DNA of 64,000 bases from Salvia splendens (Eukaryota > Streptophyta > Magnoliopsida > Lamiales > Lamiaceae): NCBI RefSeq assembly GCF_004379255.2, contig NC_056051.1, forward strand, positions 6,908,062 to 6,972,061. The letters are read 5' to 3'. The position numbers were made by a program, and so were the translations under genes. Positions 23,336 to 33,420 of the stretch are shown in pieces. A model generated the notes under the pieces. It saw nothing but the letters and a program-made list of their open reading frames with translations, did no database searches and was not told where the DNA came from. Each line of letters opens with the position of its first letter. The stretch's first letter is position 1.

Positions 23336-23784
23336 ATGTCTAATTCTCATTTTCTCCACACTTCCTTCGTCCCCACAGCTCGCCCTGCCCTCCGCCGCCG
23401 CCCACCTCCCCCGAAAGCCCCATCAGATTCAATCCAAGATCCGCGAAATCTTCATGCGCTCAGCTCCACGATGACGGAGGGAAAGATCGTGTCTTGGGTC
23501 AAATCGGAGGGGGGTAAGCTGGCTAAGGGCGAATCAGTCGTCGTGGTTGAGTCCGACAAGGCGGACATGGACGTGGAGTCGTTTTACGATGGGTACTTGG
23601 CCGCCATTGTCGTCGACGAGGGCTCTCAGCTGCGGTTGGATCCACCATCGCTTTCCTCTCGGAAACTGAGGAAGAAATCGCCCTCGCCCAATCGAAAAGG
23701 TCGTCTTCTCCTGCCTCTGTATCAGCCTTCGCCGCAGCTGGCAGCAACGATGCCCCGAAGGTGCTCGATGAAATGCCGAGCCCA

Positions 23785-23786
<2 letters not shown>

Positions 23787-23818
<32 letters not shown>
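23787..23818 (+). repeat. GCT trinucleotide repeat encoding poly-Ala
   Basis: About ten GCT units in the linker between the lipoyl and binding domains of the E2 pseudogene. Ala-rich flexible linkers are normal in E2 proteins. Confidence 0.9.
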
Positions 23819-23819
<1 letters not shown>

Positions 23820-24647
23820 AGCTGTAGCTAGTGTCAGCAGCAATGCGGCTGCGGTGGGGTCGGCTGTGCATCCGGCGTCTGAAGGGGGGAAGAGGGTGGT
23901 GGCGTCGCCTTACGCGAAGAAGCTGGCGAAGGATTTGGGGGTGGATTTGAAGGGAATTGTTGGAAGCGGACCAAATGGGAGAGTGGTGGCTTCAATGGAA
24001 TGCTTGTCTTTTCAGTTTTTGTTGGATTAGATAAGTTTGTAGAAGTTAGTATAAGACTGAGCAGTTACATGTTTGCTTTTTATTGAAGAAATGAGTTTTA
24101 TGAAAATGACACACGAGGGAATAATTTGCAGTTTTTTGCAGCATAGACAAAACTGGTTTGGGAATCGATCGAATTGGTGTAATTTCAATAGGGTTTGCTT
24201 CTAAGAAATGCATGTTTTCTCGGTTTTGTGGATCAGATTGTTTGGCCTGATGTAATATTTACCGATTCCTTATCAGATCAAGCCTAAAGGAGTGACTATG
24301 ACAGCGTTGCTAGCCAAGGCAACGGCACTTGCTCTGGTCCAGCTGCAGAGACGGCAAGAGCTTTACGTATAACAGTCATATCAACATTGCAGTAGCAGTA
24401 GCCATAGACGGTGGTTTGATCACACCAGTACTTCAAGATGCTGACAAGGTCCATAATACTCTCTCGTCTTTTATCAAGTTTCCTGGACAGTTTTTTGTGT
24501 TGGCTGCCTTGTTTCACTTTTGCTCATCCTCTTCGTTGTCCCCTTTTGTCTCTGATTGATATTTATTCATTATCGAGAAAGTGGAAGGAGTTGGTTGATA
24601 AGGCACGAGGGAAGCAGCTCCAGCCCCAAGAATATAATTCAGGTAAT

Positions 24648-24890
24648 GATACGAACCTCTATTATTATTATTTAGTTTAGATATTGTAGGGATTTTGCAT
24701 ATCTTTTTCTATATCTTTGTTTTCTTGTTCATTAAGTCAGTAGTATTATAAATATGATAGACTGTTATCTTTTTTTATTCATTCAATCAATTAATGAAAT
24801 ATTTTCTCTCCCAAAGATAACGTATTTTTTCCAATCCTAATTTTGGATTCCCTCCGCCGATCCTAATTGGACGCCGGAGTATTCTATCAA
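24648..24890 (+). repeat. LTR 1 of the composite
   Basis: Starts TGATACGAACCTC and shares TTTAGTTTAGAT, TATCTTTT, TTCTTGTTCATTAAGT, TTATAAAT and CGCCGATCCTA..GGACGCCGG with LTRs 2 and 3. The right boundary is set provisionally at TTCTATCA. Confidence 0.6.
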
Positions 24891-24898
24891 TCGCCGAG

Positions 24899-26032
24899 TT
24901 ATCTGCCCAACGGAAGCTCCTTCTTGCTATCACGTAGATCCGGTTTTGCTATCTGCAGAGCAAGAAATTCTTCTTTTTGATTGCTGAGACTGACACATAC
25001 ACCAGGATCGAATGCGCGCACGGTGATCATTTCGATCATCTTAAGTATGTCACTATCTTTATTGTCTTTACTCTCAACTAAACCCTTCGGTCCCATCCCA
25101 TTCTCTTTCCATTTATCTTCAACAATGTTCTTTTCTCCCACAAAATCACGAGAACAAGGCACAACTTTATTTATCAAACCATACTCACCAGCCTTTTGCA
25201 TATTCATTTGCCACTCCTTTGGCCTCGAGCTCGAGACAGCAGCTTGCGGAAGACGATTAGAGGCCAACAATGGAGCTGTCTCCGGTAGCGGTTGCAAGGG
25301 TTGGAGAGGGCATGGAGTGGAGTAGGGCGGCAGCTCCAAGGGCTGTGCTGGACTCGACTGCAGCGGGTGATTTGATCGCGGCAGCGGCAGTAGCGGCTGG
25401 TAGGGTTGGTGGATCTGGTCTACAGCAGGGGTGGCCATTAGAGGGGGTTCCCAACACGAAGGCTGACGCGCTGGGGTTTGATCGGATTTGGTGCGGTGGC
25501 ATGGTGGAGTCGTTGATTCATTGGGGACTAAACGCGAAGGCCCAAAAGAAGCCTCATTATTTCTTGATGGAGGATATGCCATCTTTCGGAGTGGTGCAGC
25601 AACATGGGGCTGATCAAGATCACGTTCGGGCTGCGGTAAAGTTCGGAATTTGCTAAACCAGCAATTTGTGGCATCGAACCAAGTTTCTATCTTGTCACAT
25701 GCTTCCAATAAGCGGTCTAACTTTGTGTTAATCGGGTCCTCCGCTTTGGTGGCTGGACGAGGGTGATATTGAGGCTGCCACGGGCGATATCGGGCGTAGG
25801 AGTTTCGCGGCTCGACGTATGAATCCGGGACCATACCTGGATCACGATATGGTGGTGGATAACAGTTATCGGTTCGTTGTCGGGGCGGATCCCAACAAGT
25901 GGGGTGGCGCGTCTGGACAGACCCCATTCGGTGAGGTTGCGGCGGACCGTAGGGTTCACGCCTGTACCTGGCTGGTGGCTGATCATAGGACAAGCGTTGA
26001 TAACGGTGATAGCCGGCATAGTCGTATGACAT
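24899..26032 (-). CDS. Inverted gag-like ORF of composite unit 1
   Basis: A 377-residue ORF on the strand opposite to the element. Its N-terminus is rich in R, Y and P. The segment EDPINTKLDRLLEACDKIE aligns with DDPVSLKLDRLLDRLDKLI of the unit 2 ORF, and both have a CWDP motif, so it is the same gag type. After about residue 200 it is Pro/Gln-rich and no longer similar. The plus-strand continuation begins near 26330 (ATTTATTGTGCTACGC, matching GTTTATTGTGTTACGC in unit 2). This suggests that the 24.89-26.33 kb segment was inverted. Product unlikely to be functional. Confidence 0.5.
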   Translation of the reverse strand: MSYDYAGYHRYQRLSYDQPPARYRREPYGPPQPHRMGSVQTRHPTCWDPPRQRTDNCYPPPYRDPGMVPDSYVEPRNSYARYRPWQPQYHPRPATKAEDPINTKLDRLLEACDKIETWFDATNCWFSKFRTLPQPERDLDQPHVAAPLRKMAYPPSRNNEASFGPSRLVPNESTTPPCHRTKSDQTPARQPSCWEPPLMATPAVDQIHQPYQPLLPLPRSNHPLQSSPAQPLELPPYSTPCPLQPLQPLPETAPLLASNRLPQAAVSSSRPKEWQMNMQKAGEYGLINKVVPCSRDFVGEKNIVEDKWKENGMGPKGLVESKDNKDSDILKMIEMITVRAFDPGVCVSLSNQKEEFLALQIAKPDLRDSKKELPLGR

Positions 26033-26400
26033 GTTGACGGACTGAAGATATGATGTTTTCTACGAAGGAAGGGGGAAGCTTTCTGTTTGGTGGTTTTCTT
26101 CCTTTTTTTGAATAAATTGGACGAAGAGGGCCACTCTTTTCTTTTGGGTGGTGAGGTATGGGTTATGGATAATGGTCTGACTTCAACGCGGCACGCAGGA
26201 ATCCTTCCCGTCGGGCTTTGCAGAAGTAGGATTGTCCGGCGGCTAGAGCTCGGCGGACAGGCTGGACTCGGCAACCAAAGCGGGTGCTGTGCGGAATGTT
26301 TTCCGTCGGGTAGCAGTGGAGCTTTCATTGGTGCAAACAACATTTATTGTGCTACGCTGGAGAGGATGGAAGTGGGGATGATGGAGAGAATAATAAGTTG

Positions 26401-26733
26401 AAGAGTTATTCGCAAGATCCAGAGGAGCTGAGGAAGCAGAATGTGAAATCTCTGGAGGAAGGGAAAAGTAAAGGGCATGGCGATGTGGATGTAAACATTT
26501 CAGAGGAGGAGCTGAAGAGGTTAAAGAGTCTGAAGAAGAAAGAGATAAAGGTAAAGTTAGAGAAGATTAGGGAGGTGGCTGGGACTGAAGGAATCTTTCT
26601 AGATAAGGATGATTTGGAGGCTGAATTTGATCCTGAAGCACATGATAAAAAGATGAATGAAGCATTTGGTGAGGAGTATTATGGTGCCGAGGATGTTGAT
26701 CTGCAGTTTGGGACTGATGGAGATGAAGATGAG
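26401..26733 (+). pseudogene. Captured host gene fragment, KRI1-like
   Basis: Inside a plus-strand ORF (26347-27009) the segment EEELKRLKSLKKKEIKVKLE, then EFDPEAHDKKMNEAFGEEYYG, then AEDVDL resembles the conserved core of KRI1, a nucleolar ribosome-biogenesis protein (family pattern FDP..[HY]D..M...F...YYGAED). It is fused on both sides to retrotransposon sequence: CYAGEDGS before it and VFDPGGDAS after it, both present in unit 2. No intron interrupts the fragment, consistent with capture from spliced RNA. The assignment rests on remembered family motifs and needs a search. Confidence 0.55.
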
Positions 26734-27051
26734 AAACTGCAAATTGACAATGTTCTTTGGAATGCTTTGAATATGCTGTCGGATGATGATAAGGAGCTGC
26801 CACATGGAGGAGTTATGAAGTGCTCGCTAGCCACAAAGACATTTAACATCGGGCTAAACATGCCGGCAAAACCAGTTGTCTTCACGAATGTTCAGGACTT
26901 TGATGGGGATTACTATGTCGGGAGACGTTTGCCTATTTGGCGTGTGTTCGATCCAGGAGGAGACGCCTCACCAAAACTTCTGCTACCGGCTATCGTTGTT
27001 GCTTCGTAATTTCCACCTTGAGGACAAGATGGATTTCAACCGGGGGAGAGT

Positions 27052-27242
27052 TGATACGAGTCTTCACTTAATTAGTTTAGATTTATTAAGATTTTGCATA
27101 TCTTTACATATATTTGTTTCTTGTTCAATAAGTTAGGATTAAGTGTTATAAATAGGGAAGATTTTGCGCACAGCCGGTTCTTGCTACCGCCGATCCTTCG
27201 TTAGGACGCCGGTGAAACGGGATACGACGTAGGGTCGTATCA
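27052..27242 (+). repeat. LTR 2 of the composite
   Basis: Starts TGATACGAGTCTTC after the purine tract CGGGGGAGAGT and ends GGGTCGTATCA, so its ends form a short inverted repeat. It is followed by ACTGGTGCTTTCATCC, a plausible primer-binding site for unit 2. It is shorter (191 bp) than LTR 3. Confidence 0.65.
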
Positions 27243-27267
27243 ACTGGTGCTTTCATCCTATGTACTC

Positions 27268-28839
27268 ATGAAACGCTTCAACAACAACGGTAAGTCGGTT
27301 TGGGGATCGTCCCGACCCGATGTCTTTTCACGTCGCCAACAGCCGGTTGGATGTCGTGATTTTGGGAATTACAACTGTCGGCCGTTCGACGACGGTGAGA
27401 TGGAGAACAGACCCGGAGAGGGGTCACACCATGATGATCCGGTTAGCCTTAAACTGGATCGCCTGCTGGATCGCTTGGATAAGCTGATTGCGTGGAGAGA
27501 CAAGACTGATCGGCGGTTTGAGAACCTGGAACCCGCATGGTCTCGCTATACAGAACCTCCACTGGGATACGAGTACGGAGAGGACTTCGATGGTGAAGAT
27601 TTTCGTCAACAGAAACCTTGGGAAATGGGTTATCGCCAATCTCGTAACCAGTCCAACGGGTACGATCAGTCAGTCGATCGCCCGCCGTCTTGCTGGGACC
27701 CACACCAGAGGTTTCAAATCGCGGGGTATGTCAAACCGGAGTGGGTCAAAATGCATCCTCCTCGTTTCGCGGGGACAAATGCATCAAATTGGATCTCGAG
27801 GGTCCAATCTTACTTCAATCATTTGATGATGCCCGATGCCCAACGATTGCACTACGCGGTCATGTTATTTGATCAACCAGCGGCGGATTGGGTATTCAAC
27901 TATTTTGCAAATAACGATTTCGTGACGTGGCAGGATTTCTTGGAGGATGTGCTTGATCGTTTTGATCGTCAAGGCCCTAAACCAGTTATGAAGGAGAGGC
28001 TACAGTTGAGTACTCCGGCGCAGCAGTCATCGCAACCTTTACCGACGCCGTTTCAGACCCAGGGAGGTCCGGGACGTGCGGTTGATCAGGCAAGACCGCC
28101 GAGGGTCCGGGTTTCGCAGGCAGAAAAGGCGGAACGAGCTCGGTTGGGTCTGTGTTATTACTGCCCAGATAAATGGGTGGTGGGTCATGTGTGCAAACAG
28201 TGTTTATTGTGTTACGCCGAGGAGGGAGATGAGGGCGTGGCCACTTACGATGAGAAAGTTCCCAACAATGCCGCTCACAATGGGGGCTCTAATCTTGATG
28301 TTCCAAACGACGAGGCCATAGAAGAGATCGATAAGACCGACAATATGCCGCTGCAAGGGCTCGTCGGGGTATATGATGAGAAGATTGTCGAAGAGGAGGA
28401 CACATTGCTAGAAGAGGAGGAGACATTGCTAGAAGATAAAGAGGAGACATTGCTAGAAGATAAAGAAGAGAGTGGTTCTATTGGTAAAGGGGAGAAGATA
28501 ATCGCATCTTTCAATGTGGCTCAAATGTCATTGACGGATGGTGCGAACTGTGGGTTTAAGAGAGGTGGTGATTGCACTGGTGTAAGGACAATTGCCTATT
28601 TCTATGTGGATTTCGTTGATGCCGATATTCCAAGTATTGTTCATCGTTCGACATCACTCGTTGTCGATGCGCGATTCATCCCTCCGTGCAATGACGCGCC
28701 ATATTTGAGTGTTCTTGGAGGTGATAAAGGAAGGCATTCAACTGTTCGATATGTGTTTGATCCCGGAGGAGATGCCTCGTCAAAGCTTCTGCGTTCGACA
28801 CTTTGTTGTTTCGTAGTTTCCACCTTGAGGACAAGGTAG
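27268..28839 (+). CDS. Gag-like ORF of composite unit 2
   Basis: About 523 residues from the ATG at 27268. A central Retrotrans_gag-like domain includes PPRFAGTNASNWISRVQSYF and QPAADWVFNYFANNDFVTW. A Cys-rich stretch LCYYCPDKWVVGHVCKQC follows, a variant of the knuckle found in plant gypsy gag-pol. Then comes an acidic region with repeats of TLLEDKEE (28390-28470). The ORF ends just before a purine tract and LTR 3, so no pol is encoded. It is a gag-only, non-autonomous element that would need enzymes in trans. The reading frame is intact despite diverged LTRs. Confidence 0.7.
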   Translation: MKRFNNNGKSVWGSSRPDVFSRRQQPVGCRDFGNYNCRPFDDGEMENRPGEGSHHDDPVSLKLDRLLDRLDKLIAWRDKTDRRFENLEPAWSRYTEPPLGYEYGEDFDGEDFRQQKPWEMGYRQSRNQSNGYDQSVDRPPSCWDPHQRFQIAGYVKPEWVKMHPPRFAGTNASNWISRVQSYFNHLMMPDAQRLHYAVMLFDQPAADWVFNYFANNDFVTWQDFLEDVLDRFDRQGPKPVMKERLQLSTPAQQSSQPLPTPFQTQGGPGRAVDQARPPRVRVSQAEKAERARLGLCYYCPDKWVVGHVCKQCLLCYAEEGDEGVATYDEKVPNNAAHNGGSNLDVPNDEAIEEIDKTDNMPLQGLVGVYDEKIVEEEDTLLEEEETLLEDKEETLLEDKEESGSIGKGEKIIASFNVAQMSLTDGANCGFKRGGDCTGVRTIAYFYVDFVDADIPSIVHRSTSLVVDARFIPPCNDAPYLSVLGGDKGRHSTVRYVFDPGGDASSKLLRSTLCCFVVSTLRTR

Positions 28840-28858
28840 ATTTTAACCGGGGGAGAGT

Positions 28859-29147
28859 TGATACGAGCCTTCGTATAGTTTAGATTTATTAGGGATTTGA
28901 ATATCTTTTCATATATTTATTTCTTGTTCATTAAGTAGATATTCTAGCATTATAAATAGATAGGGTGTTATCATTTTAGGAATTCAATCAATCAATGAAA
29001 GAAATATTATTTTTCCACAAACAATCGTGAATTGTTCTATCAACCCTAGTCACGCCGCTGCCCGACGGAGGAGCTCCGCGCACAGCCACGAACTAGATCG
29101 CCGCCGATCCTACGTAAGGACGCCGGAGAAAGGAGCTGCCCTTAACA
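28859..29147 (+). repeat. LTR 3 of the composite
   Basis: Starts TGATACGAGCCTTC after CCGGGGGAGAGT and ends GCCCTTAACA, followed by the target duplication GGTAA. 289 bp. Confidence 0.65.
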
Positions 29148-29699
29148 GGTAACTTGTTAATCTCATAGCTTGAAATCCGCTCGATGCCGTTGATTTACGC
29201 TTACCATCGTTGCCTCATTGCTTCACAGGCACTTTCACAGTGTCTAACCTCGGAATGTTTGGCGTGGATCGCTTTGATGCTATATTGCCACCGGGAACTG
29301 TAAGCTTTTTATACATAAATCGAGAAAGAATGATTGTGTTGCCCGTAGAAATATCATTTTGGTGTGCCGTCTTATGCAATAACGAACCATATATATGATT
29401 TCCATAGGGTTCAATCATGGCAGTCGGAGCTTCTGAACCGTCTCTTGTTGGTACAAAGGATGGCCGGATCGGACAGAAAACTCAGATGCAGGTAAGATCA
29501 CGCTCGTGATATCCGGTTATATTAAAACTTTACATGGGATCAACCTAAACTAAGAACTTCTCGACTCTATTAGGTAAATGTAACAGCAGATCATCGCGTG
29601 ATATATGGTGCTGATCTGGCAGCCTCCTGGCCAAGATAATCGAGGACCCTAAAGACCTAACGCTGTAGATTTTTCGTATCATAAAGGGAGATTAGAGAT

Positions 29700-31334
29700 T
29701 CCGTTCCAGTATCACCTCGTCCAGTTAAACTACAAGGATGCCATCGCTCAAGACGAATCAAGATGAGGATGCCTTCGAACAACAGGACCCGAGCCTTTGA
29801 TACATAACGAAGACGTCGTGTTTCACCAGGTCTTACTTTTTTGTGTTTATATATTTTTCAAATAATTCAAAATTTTAATTTTTTTACTTCTTCCATTTTA
29901 AACTACTAGTAGTAATTTGTTAGTGAAAAAAAGAGCTCACCAAATAGTAAAAATAATGGCTAAAAATAAAAATGGACTATTTTCATGGGATGTAACAAAG
30001 GAAAATAGTGTCTATTTTTATGGGACGGGGGAATGTATACTAAACATAAATTGGAGGGTTAATTTTATTTTGTTATTAATTTTCATCATAATCATCATTA
30101 AAGCGTAGAACAAGTTCTCAATTAAGGTAGTAGAAGAATAGGTAATAGTTGCACCTAAGAGGCTAAGACCAATTTACTAGGTTCTGAATTAGCCTTACTC
30201 AGGTTGTGGGCTAATTGGTTGGATTGTAACTTCGCGAGAAATCCATCGCCAACCATCTAAATTTAACTATTTATCCCGTGGGTTCTAGACAACACTGACA
30301 TCCCTAGTTGCAAGTATTGTTTCTTAAGTAAGTGATAGGGTAAAAAGTGAAGTAGGACCCATCTAAGGGAATAGATGGATTATTCGGAGCAACCTATCAT
30401 ATTACACTACATCATGATATATTTTCATCCTACACCAATGGCAACATTAGAAAAGTAAGAATGACTTATGAGTTCGAGTCACCACGTGATAAATGGGGAG
30501 AGTTGTTAATGATCCTCTTTATAATTTTTTTTAAAAAACCCTAAATAATTTTATTAGACAAAAACAAGTTAATGCAAAAAAAAAAATAAAAAAAGAGTAG
30601 CCATCGGTTGAACTGAACCTTTCACACATAATCAATGACTTACAATCAAAGCAGTTCGAGTCCGCTTATCTCCAACATTGTATGAAATTGAATTTGAAGT
30701 TAAATACTACTATTGTATGTAACAATTCCAAATTATTTGTTTGATTACATGAACTAGATATAAAATTTTGTTGTGGTTCTAAATTAGTAATATTCCATTT
30801 CCAACCATAAACCACCTCAGTTACTATAAACTCAACCTCAGTTCATTCCAAAAGCCTATGCTCCCATCGTCATTTTCTTCCAAATACTTCAATGTGTTTG
30901 ACAAAGTGACACATCAAATATTGAATGAATCTTAGTTGAATAGTCCATTTCATGGGATAGCTTTATTTTTCTGTTTGATTGCAACATATATACTATAAAG
31001 ATACAACCGTTTATCAGTAGTTGTCAAATATCAATTAAAAGTGTTCAGTTACACTATAAACTATGCAGCCACGTACATAAATCAATAATTCTAATTAATA
31101 TGAAAATATAATTCAATTATTTTATTTAAGTAATGTATAATATCTAAGTAATATTTTGTTTGAACAACCATAATGTGACCGCTTAACATCGCTATCAAAT
31201 AAAAGTTGCAATGCAGTATACAAGAAGTTGTTAGCCTTGGCAAATCAGGACTAGTTGAGATATATTAATGAGAGTAGTTGGTTATTGACAGAATTGAAGC
31301 CTTCTTACTAATTGAAAGGGAAAAGGAAATGTAA
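29700..31334. other. Intergenic, no gene seen
   Basis: AT-rich region downstream of the E2 pseudogene. No coding domain or clear transposon end was recognised. Confidence 0.5.
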
Positions 31335-31342
31335 CACACTAG

Positions 31343-31868
31343 TAGGGGTGAGAAAAAAACCGGAAACCGAATATCCGAACCAAACCGAATTTTTGAAGTT
31401 CGGTTCGGTTATTTCGGTTTTTCGGTTCGGTTCGGTTTTGAAAATACAAAAATTTCGGTTTTCCGGTTCGGTTCGGTTCGGGCGAAGAAAAAAACCGAAA
31501 AACCGAATAACCGAATTATATATATATTCTATTAATTTAATATATTATATTATATATAATATATAGTATATTATTTTAATAAATTCTACTATATTATATA
31601 TATTATATGTATTATTAATTTTATATTATATATAAATATTCTATTAGTATATATAAAATAAAATAAATTACACATATATATATTAATATTATATTTATTT
31701 TGTTCGAGTTTTTCTGTTTTTTCGGTTTTGTTCGGGTTTTTCGGTTTTTTAAGTTCGATTTTCGGTTTTTCGGGTTCGGTTCGGTTTTGATTTTTAACTA
31801 AATTCGGTTTTTTGGTTTTGGTTCGGTTTTGACAAAAAACCGAACCGAAACCCGAATGCACACCCCTA
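31343..31868. mobile_element. hAT-type MITE rich in TTCGGTTCGG motifs
   Basis: Inverted ends TAGGGGTG / CACCCCTA are flanked by an imperfect 8-bp duplication, CACACTAG (31335-31342) and CACACCAG (31869-31876). Both arms carry many TTCGGTTCGGTT / AACCGAACCGAA copies around an AT-rich centre, so it could fold into a long hairpin. No ORF. Confidence 0.75.
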
Positions 31869-32023
31869 CACACCAGCCATGAAAAAAAGTCCAAATAAAT
31901 TTCTTGGAAATTCAAAGATCGATATATGTAGTATTGATGGTGGCAAGTGGCAAAATCTCACACACAATAATTACGTTGGGCGAAGTAGATTTATTGGCTC
32001 CCAATCTCAATTCAAAACAATTA

Positions 32024-32313
32024 CTCCCTCCGTACCTCAATAATTGTCCACTTTTGTTTCGACACAGGTTTTAAGAAATGTAAAAGAAAGTGGGTTAAAA
32101 AAGTTAGTAAAATATGAGTCCCACTTTTGTATATTAGTTTTAGTTTTATAATAAAATGTGAGTGTGAGAGTTAGTGGAATGTGTGGTCTACATACCATGT
32201 AAAAAATTAAAGTGAACAATTAATAAGGGACGGACGAAAATAGCAAAAGTGAACAATTAATAAGGGACAGACAAAAATGATAAAAGTGGACAATTAATGA
32301 GGGACGGAGATAG
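32024..32313. mobile_element. Stowaway MITE
   Basis: Ends CTCCCTCCGTACCTCAAT and ATGAGGGACGGAGATAG, flanked by TA on both sides. The body is related to the copies at 10382 and 57285. Confidence 0.8.
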
Positions 32314-32640
32314 TATATTTGTTCTAATATAAACTAACGTAAAAAAAAGGAAAAAAGAGACACAATGACCAAGATTGATGGGTGTTGGAAATATAGAGTT
32401 TGAAAAGAACTAAATCAGTCCACAACAGTTTAGTTTACTTAGCTCAACTCGATTTCCATTATGAGTGTGATTAAGGTTTACTATTTTTGCCTATTTATAT
32501 AATAAAATTCATTAGCATCACAAACGTATATACACATCGTATCAAAAGAAACACATCTACTATCGCGGAATGGAGGGATTATAATACTACAAAACACGAC
32601 ACTTAAGTATGAGGTTTGATTGTTAATTATGAATTTTGTT

Positions 32641-32875
32641 ATTGGGGTTTTGGTCCATACAAAACTAGATCTAAATATAAAAACGCAGAACAAACTCATA
32701 AGGAGGGCACTTTTAGGTCATTTTAATAAATGATAATCTAAAATGATCTAAAAATAACATCAAACCCGAATTTTATAAAATGATATAAAACAGATTAATA
32801 ATGACCTTCCGTATTTTTGGTCAATTATTGTTCATTAGATCACCTAATCCTATGGCCAAGATTTTCTTGTTTGCA
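32641..32875. repeat. Second copy of the dispersed repeat found at 18037-18296
   Basis: Contains GGGTTTTGGTCCATACAAAAC, AAAAACGCAGAAC, CTTTTAGGTCATTTT and AATGACCTTCCGTATTTTT in the same order as the block inside the hAT element. Family unknown. Confidence 0.5.
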
Positions 32876-33420
32876 TTTCCCTTGTTATTGGATTGGAATG
32901 GATAATCCCCTATAATTCAACCATAAACAAAAATTTAACTAAGAAAAAAATATTATGCTTTCTTCAAACCTACAATTGATATGTTCTGCAAGCAAAAGAA
33001 AATCTTGGAATAACCACCAAAATTTAATCAAGTTAATAATGACAAGAATATATGGCGTATAAACTGTAACAGTAGCCTATCATAATGAATATGGTTACAA
33101 AGGATATTGGTCGGGTGCTAAATTTTTGGGCATTATAAAATCAATATATCACATCAATGGACTCGAATTGAGGCTCAAGAACATGATGTATATGTTTTTA
33201 TGTAGTTCTATAATTCAATCAAGTTGCAGATCCAGCAAGAACTAACCTTCGCCTCGCTTGTATCGTATTGCGTCGGTGGAAGCAATGCGCCTTCACCATT
33301 CGACGTAGCAAGTTGCAAATATACATCGTACGAGATTGTATCCACCACTCCCACATTGGCACACAGATCAAAAGAATGAAGCCGTTTCCCTGTGATGCTA
33401 GACGAGGCATGATGGACAAC

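Larger units (their letters stand above)
24648..29147 (+). mobile_element. Three-LTR composite of non-autonomous LTR retrotransposons
   Basis: The 4500-bp insertion is flanked by GGTAA at 24643-24647 and 29148-29152. It contains three related direct LTR-like segments, all starting TGATACGA (24648, 27052, 28859), enclosing two internal regions. Unit 1 (24891-27051) holds an inverted gag segment, then a plus-strand gag tail with a KRI1-like insert. Unit 2 (27243-28858) holds one gag-like ORF. Both units end with FDPGGDAS, a short tail and a GGGGGAGAG polypurine tract. No protease, RT or integrase is present. The LTRs differ clearly, so the structure is old. It lies in an intron of the E2 pseudogene, only four bases past the exon end. 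Confidence 0.75.
23336..29690 (+). pseudogene. Plastid pyruvate dehydrogenase E2 (dihydrolipoamide acetyltransferase) pseudogene, EMB3003-like
   Basis: Recognisable parts: lipoyl domain with SSTMTEGKIVSWVKSEGG and the lipoylation site ESDKADMD (23465-23610); E3/E1-binding domain VASPYAKKLAKDLGVDL (23860-23985); and catalytic-domain exons ending at 24447, 24643, 29299, 29491 and about 29640. The last holds ADHRVIYGADLA, near the catalytic His. Breaks: a frame change at about 23455 separating the transit peptide from ALSST; another at about 23622; a small deletion at about 24335-24345; no exon for the segment between the binding domain and IKPKGVTMTALL; a lost AG acceptor before DIYSLSRKW (about 24558); and a deletion near 29625 that shifts the C-terminus. 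The E2 subunit would make acetyl-CoA for fatty-acid synthesis in plastids. Sequence details (SAVHPASEGGKR, YSLSRKWKELVDKAR) fit the EMB3003 type better than LTA2. A 4.5-kb LTR composite fills one intron. Confidence 0.88.

Noticed and set aside
25270..25656. Ala/Gly-rich plus-strand ORF
   Set aside because: Antisense to the inverted gag-like ORF of composite unit 1.
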